DNA from: Acetofilamentum sp.
GTDB taxonomy: Bacteria; Bacteroidota; Bacteroidia; Bacteroidales; JAADGE01
Assembly (NCBI GenBank): GCA_020720705.1
Contig: DYOJ01000027.1
Span: 1 to 12,435, forward strand
Direction: 5' to 3'
Length of the DNA stretch: 12,435 nucleotides
Numbering within the stretch: the first letter of the stretch is position 1; every line of letters starts with the position of its first letter. Below the pieces are notes generated by a model, which saw nothing but the letters and a program-made list of their open reading frames with translations, did no database searches and was not told the DNA's origin. The translations under genes were made by a program, and so were the position numbers. This document shows positions 7,067 to 12,435 of this stretch, piece by piece.

Positions 7067-7375
7067 ATTGACGAAATTATTATGTTCACACCGCTGACTC
7101 AAAAAGAGGTGAAGCGTATTATTGCGTTGCAGTTCAATATTTTACAAAAGATGTTGGCAGATAACAACATCAAGATTGAAATCACAGAAAATGCCCTCAA
7201 TTTCATTGCTGAAATCGGTTTTGACCCGCAATTCGGAGCGCTACCGATTAAACGCGACTTGCAAAAACTTGTTCAAAACGAGTTGGCAAAATCCTTGCTT
7301 GCCGGCGAGCTATCAAGCTCAAAATCAGTAAGTATTGATTCTGACGGAACCAAAATCATGTTTAAAAATGCTTAG
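7067..7375 (+). pseudogene. clpB: 3' fragment of clpB (C-terminal D2-small domain), decayed
   Basis: The frame from 7067 reads IDEIIMFTPLTQKEVKRII, which is the join of the second AAA+ module and the D2-small domain of ClpB (usually RIDEIIMFTPL). It then carries the typical GFDPQFGALPIKRDLQK and ends in a normal C-terminus. ClpB is the Hsp100 disaggregase, about 860 residues long; only about 100 residues remain here, without either Walker A or B motif. The similarity starts before the first ATG (7082) and is cut off at 7067 by unrelated bases, with an in-frame TAG at 7046-7048. The GAR motif of sensor 2 has become GAL (residue 54 counted from the ATG), a further sign of decay. A real clpB is presumably elsewhere in the genome. 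A small expressed protein from 7082 is possible but would not work as a chaperone alone. Confidence 0.85.
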
Positions 7376-7559
7376 TCGAAGAATACAGCTCTGAATTTGA
7401 AATTTTTTGCAAGATAAGAAAAAAAATGCTTTCTAAAGTTTGTTTGGTAGGTTTGCATTTGTAATTGTATCTTACAGATAATCAATGTTATAAAATATTA
7501 CAAATGTGAGAAATTTTCGTGTATTTTATAAATTTGTTAAAAAAATCTCAAAAAAATGT
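7376..7559. other. Intergenic stretch upstream of the trp promoter
   Basis: No gene or RNA is recognised. It is very A/T-rich. A TAGGTTTG string (7448-7455) could be a -7 box but has no matching -33 element or gene start. Confidence 0.5.
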
Positions 7560-7589
7560 TTTGATTTTATAAATTCTTTATTATTTTTG
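7560..7589 (+). promoter_or_regulatory. Promoter of the trp operon
   Basis: TTTG (7560-7563), 18 bases, then TATTTTTG (7582-7589) fit the Bacteroidetes promoter consensus. Transcription should start near 7595, about 15 bases before the leader-peptide ATG and nearly 200 bases before trpE. That leaves a leader long enough for attenuation. Confidence 0.7.
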
Positions 7590-7608
7590 CACGATACAAT
7601 TCAGGATT

Positions 7609-7668
7609 ATGATTTATACAAACACAATGTGGTGGTGGCAAATTTTATCTTACAAAACCTGTGAGTAG
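7609..7668 (+). CDS. trpL: Tryptophan operon leader peptide (Trp-Trp-Trp)
   Basis: This 19-codon reading frame encodes MIYTNTMWWWQILSYKTCE and stops at TAG (7666-7668). Three consecutive TGG codons (7630-7638) are extremely unlikely by chance, and they lie 25 bases upstream of a strong terminator in front of trpE. The expected role is classical attenuation. When Trp-tRNA is scarce the ribosome stalls at the Trp codons and the terminator does not form; when Trp is plentiful the ribosome reaches the stop and transcription ends. An AGGA lies just before the ATG (7603-7606), and a second in-frame ATG directly precedes the Trp run (7627). The frame is too short for ordinary gene callers. Alternative pairings within the leader include CAATTC (7597-7602) with GAATTG (7674-7679), GTAGCTAC (7665-7672) with itself, and weakly ACAAAACC (7652-7659) with GGCTTGT (7697-7703). 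Confidence 0.9.
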   Translation: MIYTNTMWWWQILSYKTCE

Positions 7669-7693
7669 CTACCGAATTGTGCAAACATATCAG

Positions 7694-7731
7694 AACGGCT
7701 TGTCGAACTCACGACAAGTCGTTTTTTTTTT
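7694..7731 (+). terminator. trp attenuator (intrinsic terminator)
   Basis: AACGGCTTGTCG (7694-7705) pairs with CGACAAGTCGTT (7712-7723), giving 12 pairs including one G-U. The loop is 6 bases (AACTCA), and an unbroken run of 10 T follows (7722-7731). It stands between the Trp leader peptide and trpE and has no upstream gene to end, so it must act on the operon's own transcript. The remaining leader to the trpE ATG is 58 bases. Confidence 0.92.
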
Positions 7732-7789
7732 GACAAATTTTCAGCTTAATGCGTAAAATAAGTCGTAAATAACAGATTATTAGATAAAT

Positions 7790-9175
7790 ATGAATACAAT
7801 AAATTTTCATTCAAACCGAAAAAAAATTCTTGCCGACCAAACAACGCCAGTAAATTTATATCTGAAATTTAAACAAATTTACAAAAATTGCCTCTTACTC
7901 GAAAGTTCCGACTACGACAGCCGCCAAAATAACAGCAAATCCTATATTTGTTTTAATCCGATTTTGACGTTTCGGGTTGAAAACAGCGAAGTTCAGATTT
8001 TAAAAAACGGGATTGAAATAGAGAGACAAACTGTTGACTACAAAAACTTTAATTCGATTTTTGACGACTTTAAATCAAAAATCAAAACCGACAACAATGC
8101 CGGCGGATTGTTTGGATACATAGCGTACGATGCTGTGCAACTGTTTGACAGTTTGAAACTTAACACAAAAAAAACAGAATCAGCTAAAATACCGACCATC
8201 GAATTTAGTTTTTTCAAACATATTATTATTTTTAATCACTTTAATTCCGACATAACAATAGAAGAAAATCTCGAAATCGAAGAAAAATCTGAACTTAAAA
8301 TCATTTCTCAACAAATTGATAATGAAATTATTAGACCATCAAAATTTTCAACTTCCGGAACGCCGACTTCGACCTTAACCGACGAAGAGTTTCGACAAAT
8401 TGTAGCGCACGGAAAAGCCCACTGCCGGCGTGGCGATGTGTTTCAAATCGTGCTTTCTCGCCAATTTTCGCAAACATTCGAGGGCGACGATTTTAACGTC
8501 TATCGTGCCTTGCGCTCGGTAAATCCGTCTCCGTATTTGTATTATTTCGATTATGAAAACTTCCGACTTTTTGGCTCTTCACCCGAAGCTCAAATAAAAG
8601 TTATAAACGGAAAAGCAATCATAAATCCGATTGCCGGAACCTATCGGCGAACAGGTAATCCGATTGAAGATGAGCAGCTTGCAGAAAATTTGTCAGCCGA
8701 TAAAAAAGAAAACTCCGAACACGTCATGCTCGTAGATTTAGCACGAAACGACCTAAGTCGACACGCAAAAAATGTATCTGTAAAAACCTACAAAGAGGTG
8801 CAATATTTCAGCCACGTTATCCACCTTGTTTCCGAAGTTGTGGGTGAATTTGAGGGCGATTCTACAAAAATTATGACCTCAACTTTCCCAGCCGGCACCC
8901 TTAGCGGCGCACCAAAATACAAAGCAATGCAACTTATTGATACCTACGAGCCGCAAAGTCGCGGATTTTACGGCGGCGCAGTCGGATACGTAGGCTTAAA
9001 CGGCGATATCAATTTAGCCATAGCAATTCGCTCATTTGTAAGTTGTTGCAAAACACTATACTACCAAGCCGGCGCAGGTGTCGTCGTAAATTCGTCAGAA
9101 GAAAGCGAGTTGCAAGAAGTAAACAATAAACTCTCAGCCTTAACAAAAGCGATTAAAATCGCAGAAAATATTTAG
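7790..9175 (+). CDS. trpE: Anthranilate synthase component I
   Basis: TrpE (461 aa, normal length) uses chorismate and ammonia, supplied by TrpG, to make anthranilate and pyruvate. It is the first committed step of Trp synthesis. The N-terminal domain has LLES (36-39), which in other TrpE proteins forms part of the Trp feedback site. The chorismate-binding domain (about 195-455) is complete: RRGDVFQIVLSRQF (213-226), NPSPY (245-249), PIAGT (280-284), the HVMLVDLARND segment with H311, TFPAGTLSGAPK (365-376), GFYGGAVGY (392-400) and QAGAG (426-430). One change is IRS at 413-415, where IRT is usual; serine keeps the hydroxyl. The feedback motif and the leader upstream indicate both enzyme-level and transcriptional control by Trp. 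No Shine-Dalgarno is seen before the ATG. PabB is a related alternative, but the operon settles the call. Confidence 0.97.
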   Translation: MNTINFHSNRKKILADQTTPVNLYLKFKQIYKNCLLLESSDYDSRQNNSKSYICFNPILTFRVENSEVQILKNGIEIERQTVDYKNFNSIFDDFKSKIKTDNNAGGLFGYIAYDAVQLFDSLKLNTKKTESAKIPTIEFSFFKHIIIFNHFNSDITIEENLEIEEKSELKIISQQIDNEIIRPSKFSTSGTPTSTLTDEEFRQIVAHGKAHCRRGDVFQIVLSRQFSQTFEGDDFNVYRALRSVNPSPYLYYFDYENFRLFGSSPEAQIKVINGKAIINPIAGTYRRTGNPIEDEQLAENLSADKKENSEHVMLVDLARNDLSRHAKNVSVKTYKEVQYFSHVIHLVSEVVGEFEGDSTKIMTSTFPAGTLSGAPKYKAMQLIDTYEPQSRGFYGGAVGYVGLNGDINLAIAIRSFVSCCKTLYYQAGAGVVVNSSEESELQEVNNKLSALTKAIKIAENI

Positions 9176-9180
9176 TAAAG

Positions 9181-9228
9181 TTGTCATAAATTGTCAAACA
9201 TTGTCAAATATTGTCAATCAGTTGTCAA
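9181..9228. repeat. Tandem repeat TTGTCAAAYA, five TTGTCA cores
   Basis: TTGTCA recurs at 9181, 9191, 9201, 9211 and 9222, with a period of 10 (one interval of 11), in the 64-base gap between trpE and trpG. The block begins 5 bases after the trpE stop and ends just before the trpG start. The period equals about one helical turn, so all cores face the same side of the DNA. Confidence 0.85.
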
Positions 9229-9239
9229 AAAAATGAAAA

Positions 9240-9824
9240 ATGGAAAATATAAAGAAAAAAATTTTAGTATTAGATAATTACGATTCGTTTACGTATAACT
9301 TGGTTCATTACATAGAACGTATTGACAATGTGGAAGTTAGTGTATTCCGAAACGATGAAATTTCTTTGGAAGATATTGCAAACTACGATAAAATCGTGCT
9401 CTCGCCCGGACCCGGAATCCCAGACGAAGCGGGAATTTTGAAAGACACAATACGCGCGTATGCCGGCAAAAAACCGATTTTTGGCGTATGCCTTGGTTTA
9501 CAGGCAATTACAGAGGTTTTCGGCGGACGGATTTATAATTTGCCCACAGTGTATCACGGCGTTGCGACAGAAATGCAGATAACAGATACCAACAATCTGT
9601 TATTCAATAACTTACCGCAAAAATTTGAAGCCGGACGTTACCACTCATGGGCAGCCGAACTCGAAACGTTTCCGGAGGTATTAAAAATTACTGCAACGGA
9701 CGAAAACGGTATAATTATGGCGTTGTCGCACAAGCAGTTAGATATACATGCAGTGCAATTTCATCCTGAGTCGGTGCTAACCCCTTTGGGGCAAAAAATT
9801 ATCGAAAATTTTATAAATTCATAA
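9240..9824 (+). CDS. trpG: Anthranilate synthase component II (glutamine amidotransferase)
   Basis: This 194-aa class-I glutamine amidotransferase releases ammonia from glutamine and passes it to TrpE. The family signatures are all present: LDNYDSFTYNLV (11-22), LSPGPGIPDEAG (54-65), the nucleophile elbow GVCLGLQAI with Cys84, HGVATEM (106-112), GRYHSWA (132-138) and the catalytic QFHPES with His175 and Glu177. The length is typical for a separate TrpG, not fused to TrpD. It could also serve PabB (folate synthesis), as single amidotransferases do in some bacteria. The ATG at 9240 is chosen because an upstream ATG at 9233 is in a different frame. The 64-base gap to trpE holds only the TTGTCA repeat. 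Confidence 0.96.
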   Translation: MENIKKKILVLDNYDSFTYNLVHYIERIDNVEVSVFRNDEISLEDIANYDKIVLSPGPGIPDEAGILKDTIRAYAGKKPIFGVCLGLQAITEVFGGRIYNLPTVYHGVATEMQITDTNNLLFNNLPQKFEAGRYHSWAAELETFPEVLKITATDENGIIMALSHKQLDIHAVQFHPESVLTPLGQKIIENFINS

Positions 9825-9855
9825 AACCTGTCCGGGATACCAAAATAATATCAAG

Positions 9856-9876
9856 TTACAAATTACTAATTACTCT
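9856..9876. repeat. Short tandem repeat TTACWAA, three units
   Basis: TTACAAA (9856-9862), TTACTAA (9863-9869) and TTACTCT (9870-9876) are three 7-base units ending 4 bases before the trpD start codon. They take the place of a ribosome-binding leader in the 56-base trpG-trpD gap. Confidence 0.6.
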
Positions 9877-9880
9877 ATAA

Positions 9881-10870
9881 ATGAAATATTACCTTCAAAA
9901 ATTATACGCAAACGAAAAATTATCTGTTCAAGAAGCCGAAAATTTAATGCTCGAAATTGCTGACGGAAAACATAATCACGCACAAATTTCGTCAATGCTT
10001 ACCGTTTTTTTATTGAGACAAATTACTGTAAATGAGCTTATTGGGTTCAAAAATGCGCTGATGCACCTTGCTCTTAAACTTGATTTTTCCGATTTCGATA
10101 CCATAGATTTGTGCGGCACAGGTGGAGACGGAAAAAACACCTTCAATATCTCTACGCTTGCATCGTTTGTGGTAGCGGGCACGGGACAAAAAGTTGCAAA
10201 ACACGGAAATTACGGCGTTTCGTCCGTGAGCGGTTCGTCTAATATGCTCGAATTTTTTGGCTACAAATTTACAAATGATGCAGAAATTTTGCGCAAACAA
10301 CTCGAAACCGCAAACATTTGTTTTTTACATGCACCGCTTTTTCATCCGGCAATGAAAACCGTTGCGCCCGTGCGTAAAGAGCTGGGAATGAAGACGATAT
10401 TTAATCTCCTCGGACCATTGGTAAACCCATCAAATCCGCAAAGTCAGCTTGCCGGTGTTTACAATTCGGAGGTTTTGACGCTTTACGGCGATTTTTTTAA
10501 AACTACAGACAAACGTTTTTCCGTTGTTCACAGCGCGGATGGTTATGACGAAATTTCTTTAACCTCAGAATTTCAAATATCTGATAATGAAGGTATTAAA
10601 AATTTATTGCCAACAGATTTATACTTAGAAACATTCAATCAATCCGACTTAGACGGCGGTAATTCCGTCCAAGAAAATGCAAAACTTTTTATTGACATTC
10701 TGGAAGGTCGCGGAACAGAAGCACAAAATACCGTTGTTTGCACCAATGCCGGGTTTGCCCTTAAAACCGCTCAAAATACTGATTTTCAGACTGCTTACCA
10801 AAAATGTGTCAATAGTTTACAATCCGGAAACGCGTTATCGGCGTTTCGTAAACTTTTAGAAACTCAATAA
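9881..10870 (+). CDS. trpD: Anthranilate phosphoribosyltransferase
   Basis: TrpD (329 aa) transfers phosphoribosyl from PRPP to anthranilate, the second step of the pathway. It belongs to the type-III phosphoribosyltransferase fold. Visible signatures are an N-terminal helical domain (1-70), the PRPP-binding GTGGDGKNTFNIST (79-92), KHGNYGVSS (107-115, where many other phyla have KHGNRAxSS), HPAMK (155-159), the anthranilate-site region with R164, FNLLGPLVNP (174-183), and DGYDE (220-224) for metal binding. The length is normal and no key residue is missing. It is followed by 311 bases without a gene that contain a MITE-like insertion before trpC. Confidence 0.96.
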   Translation: MKYYLQKLYANEKLSVQEAENLMLEIADGKHNHAQISSMLTVFLLRQITVNELIGFKNALMHLALKLDFSDFDTIDLCGTGGDGKNTFNISTLASFVVAGTGQKVAKHGNYGVSSVSGSSNMLEFFGYKFTNDAEILRKQLETANICFLHAPLFHPAMKTVAPVRKELGMKTIFNLLGPLVNPSNPQSQLAGVYNSEVLTLYGDFFKTTDKRFSVVHSADGYDEISLTSEFQISDNEGIKNLLPTDLYLETFNQSDLDGGNSVQENAKLFIDILEGRGTEAQNTVVCTNAGFALKTAQNTDFQTAYQKCVNSLQSGNALSAFRKLLETQ

Positions 10871-10934
10871 TTATCACCTATCAAGCTGCTTAGCGGTAAT
10901 ATTTGAATAGTATCTTTTTACAGACTTAAAATTT

Positions 10935-11142
10935 GTAACTATTCAGCCGCTATAAACAACTGATTGATAATAACATATAAATATTATTTTATTATATCAT
11001 AAGTATAAAATTTGATAATTTATTTATAACAAATTGATTAACAATGAATTGAAATTTAGTTAAAATATGTTAAAGTTTTATTTGTTTTTATACAGTGTTG
11101 ATAGTCAATTGTTTAAAAAATCAAGAGTGGCTGAATAGTTAC
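10935..11142. mobile_element. IS66-type MITE between trpD and trpC
   Basis: The 208-bp element is bounded by perfect 14-bp inverted repeats: GTAACTATTCAGCC (10935-10948) and GGCTGAATAGTTAC (11129-11142). The flanking 8 bases are TAAAATTT (10927-10934) and TAAAATTC (11143-11150), a 7-of-8 match that reads as a target-site duplication. An 11-base subterminal inverted repeat lies inside, TAAACAACTGA (10953-10963) with TCAATTGTTTA (11105-11115), 10 of 11 matching. The ends beginning GTAA and the 8-bp duplication are features of the IS66 family. The interior is over 80% A/T and has no coding capacity, so it could move only with a transposase from elsewhere. It lies in the sense direction within the operon transcript and carries no T-tract terminator that I can see. 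Confidence 0.85.
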
Positions 11143-11147
11143 TAAAA

Positions 11148-11181
11148 TTCTTAATTTATAATTCCTAATTTTCAATTCTTT
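11148..11181. repeat. Short tandem repeat before trpC, period 14
   Basis: TTCTTAATTTATAA (11148-11161), TTCCTAATTTTCAA (11162-11175) and a partial TTCTTT (11176-11181) run directly into the trpC start codon. The first unit overlaps the right target duplication of the MITE. Confidence 0.55.
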
Positions 11182-11967
11182 ATGAACATTTTAGACAAAA
11201 TAATCGAACATAAAATCAAAGAAGTCGCTGAACGTAAAACCTTGTATCCCATTGAGTTACTTGAAAAATCCGTAAACTTTGAATCGCCGTGCGTGTCGCT
11301 AAAAAAATACCTTTTGCGACCCGACAAAAGCGGCATCATTGCCGAGTTTAAACGCAAATCTCCCTCCAAAGGAGACATCAATAAATACGCTGACCCTGAG
11401 CAAGTTAGCATCGCATACATGCAGGCGGGAGCATCAGCATTGTCAGTGCTTACGGATAAGGAATTTTTTGGCGGCTCAAACGAGGATTTAAAAACCGTGC
11501 GAAAATTTAATTTTTGCCCCGTGTTGCGCAAAGATTTTATCATTGACGAATACCAAATTATTGAAGCAAAATCTATCGGTGCAGATGCTATCTTACTCAT
11601 TGCAAGTGTGTTATCCGATTTGCAAATAGATAGTTTTGCGCAACTTGCACAAAGTTTGGGCATGGAAATTTTATACGAAGTGCATAATTTTGAAGAGTTG
11701 CAAAAGATTGATTTACAAGACGATAAAATCATCGGCATCAACAACCGCGACCTCACAAGTTTTGTTACCGATGTGCAAACTTCCGTAAATTTGGCGAAAC
11801 ATATACCGGATAATCACATCAAAGTTTCCGAAAGCGGAATAAGTAAGCCGCAGACTATCAAGGATTTGAAACAACACGGTTTTCGCGGTTTCCTCATAGG
11901 CGAGGAATTTATGAAAACAGCGAATCCGGGAGATGCGTGCAAAGAATTTATAAAAAGTCTAAAATAA
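11182..11967 (+). CDS. trpC: Indole-3-glycerol-phosphate synthase
   Basis: TrpC (261 aa, a TIM barrel) closes the ring of CdRP to give indole-3-glycerol phosphate with loss of CO2. The active-site set is complete: E55 and K57 in AEFKRKSPSKG, K117 in VLRKDF, E166 in LYEVHN, N187 in GINNRDL, and E217-S218 in SESGI. The phosphate-binding GFLIGEEFM segment is at 236-244. The length is that of the monofunctional enzyme; TrpF is separate and starts 5 bases after the trpC stop. The MITE lies 39 bases upstream of the start, so trpC and everything after it depends on transcription through the element, or on a promoter that I cannot identify in it. Confidence 0.97.
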   Translation: MNILDKIIEHKIKEVAERKTLYPIELLEKSVNFESPCVSLKKYLLRPDKSGIIAEFKRKSPSKGDINKYADPEQVSIAYMQAGASALSVLTDKEFFGGSNEDLKTVRKFNFCPVLRKDFIIDEYQIIEAKSIGADAILLIASVLSDLQIDSFAQLAQSLGMEILYEVHNFEELQKIDLQDDKIIGINNRDLTSFVTDVQTSVNLAKHIPDNHIKVSESGISKPQTIKDLKQHGFRGFLIGEEFMKTANPGDACKEFIKSLK

Positions 11968-11972
11968 GTACG

Positions 11973-12435
11973 ATGGTTATTAAAGTTTGCGGAATGCGCG
12001 ACCCTAAAAATATAGCGCAAATTGCTGGGCTTGACACAGATTTACTCGGTTTTATTTTTTACGAAAAATCGAAACGTTATATCGAAGACCTTCCGCCGAA
12101 CGTTCCACATACGATTACGAGAGTTGGCGTGTTTGTAAATCAAAGTCAAGAATACATTGAACGAAAATTGTGGAATAACGACATCTTTGTGGCTCAGTTA
12201 CATGGCGATGAGTCGCCCGAATTATGTTACAAACTGATGAAAAACGGAATACAAGTGATAAAAGCGTTCCGAATTTCGCCCGATTTTGATTTCAATATGT
12301 GCAACGATTATATAAATACATGTTCGCATTTTTTGTTCGACACTGCCGGCAAGGAATACGGCGGCACGGGGGAAAAATTCGATTGGAATATCTTGCAAAA
12401 TTACAAAGCAGAAACGGGATTTTTTCTAAGTGGAG
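11973..12435 (+). CDS. trpF: Phosphoribosylanthranilate isomerase, 3' end off the right edge
   Basis: The first 154 codons are present. TrpF isomerises phosphoribosyl-anthranilate to CdRP, the substrate of TrpC. The signatures are KVCGMRD (4-10) with the catalytic Cys6, GFIFYEKSKRY (26-36), RVGVFVN (50-56), VAQLHGDE (73-80) and FLFDTAGKEYGGTG (120-133) with the catalytic Asp123. The last visible residues, FFLSG, begin the phosphate-binding loop. The start is 5 bases after the trpC stop, so the two are translationally close. About 50 residues are missing at the end. trpB and trpA would be expected next. Confidence 0.95.
   Translation, partial: MVIKVCGMRDPKNIAQIAGLDTDLLGFIFYEKSKRYIEDLPPNVPHTITRVGVFVNQSQEYIERKLWNNDIFVAQLHGDESPELCYKLMKNGIQVIKAFRISPDFDFNMCNDYINTCSHFLFDTAGKEYGGTGEKFDWNILQNYKAETGFFLSG

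Noticed and set aside
7082..7375. Independent 97-aa gene
   Set aside because: The similarity to ClpB's C-terminus continues upstream of the ATG in the same frame, and the sensor-2 residue is lost. A gene fragment explains this better.
8817..8825. TTATCCACC resembling a DnaA box
   Set aside because: It is a single imperfect copy inside the trpE coding sequence, with no cluster and no dnaA or origin context.
9181..9228. TTGTCA array as a CRISPR array
   Set aside because: Units are 10 bases with no unique spacers and there are no cas genes. It is a simple tandem repeat.
10935..11142. Inverted repeats between trpD and trpC as an operon terminator or riboswitch
   Set aside because: The arms are 180 bases apart with an A/T-rich interior and no T-tract after the second arm. 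The 8-bp flanking duplication is better explained by transposition.

Overview
The window looks like chromosomal DNA of a low-GC Bacteroidota (Bacteroidetes) bacterium, probably from an uncultured or environmental lineage. Several things point there: five places that fit the Bacteroidetes sigma-factor promoter (TTTG, about 19 bases, TAnnTTTG); A/T-rich leaders without Shine-Dalgarno sequences; a secreted 'choice-of-anchor J' adhesin with the DTWGDGWNG motif; exported proteins of Bacteroidales type; a RelA whose hydrolase half is dead; and the trp gene order E-G-D-C-F.

Left part (1-3750, minus strand). A large secreted adhesin-like protein runs off the left edge and has a very good promoter. 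Next come a tRNA-Arg(ACG) gene with its own consensus promoter and terminator, then a two-gene unit encoding a 276-aa lipoprotein and a 144-aa exported protein. A 390-base gap follows with no gene. It ends in two short tandem-repeat blocks (ACACGGATG-type and ATTTTCAA-type) that touch the stop codon of the next gene.

Middle (3748-7780). A long RelA/SpoT-family (p)ppGpp synthetase lies on the minus strand. It is divergent from a plus-strand pair: a small secreted protein and a cytosolic SpoIIAA/STAS-like protein. The divergent promoters share one 16-bp palindrome that supplies the -7 box in both directions. After this lies a decayed clpB 3' end (97 codons, sensor-2 arginine lost), directly preceded by bases that resemble an IS21-family end.

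Right part (7560-12435, plus strand). This is a tryptophan biosynthesis operon: promoter, a 19-codon leader peptide with three consecutive Trp codons, a strong intrinsic terminator (classical transcription attenuation), then trpE, trpG, trpD, trpC and a trpF cut by the right edge. Together these convert chorismate to anthranilate (TrpE/TrpG), then to phosphoribosyl-anthranilate (TrpD), CDRP (TrpF) and indole-glycerol phosphate (TrpC). trpB and trpA are not in the window and probably follow trpF. A 208-bp MITE-like element sits between trpD and trpC. It has perfect 14-bp terminal inverted repeats beginning GTAA and an almost perfect 8-bp target duplication, as in the IS66 family. Short tandem repeats of differing unit length also occupy the trpE/G, trpG/D and trpD/C junctions.

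The observations most worth following up are the Trp leader/attenuator, the IS66-type MITE inside the operon, the palindromic bidirectional promoter, and the clpB relic with its possible IS scar. I saw no clearly new multi-gene system.
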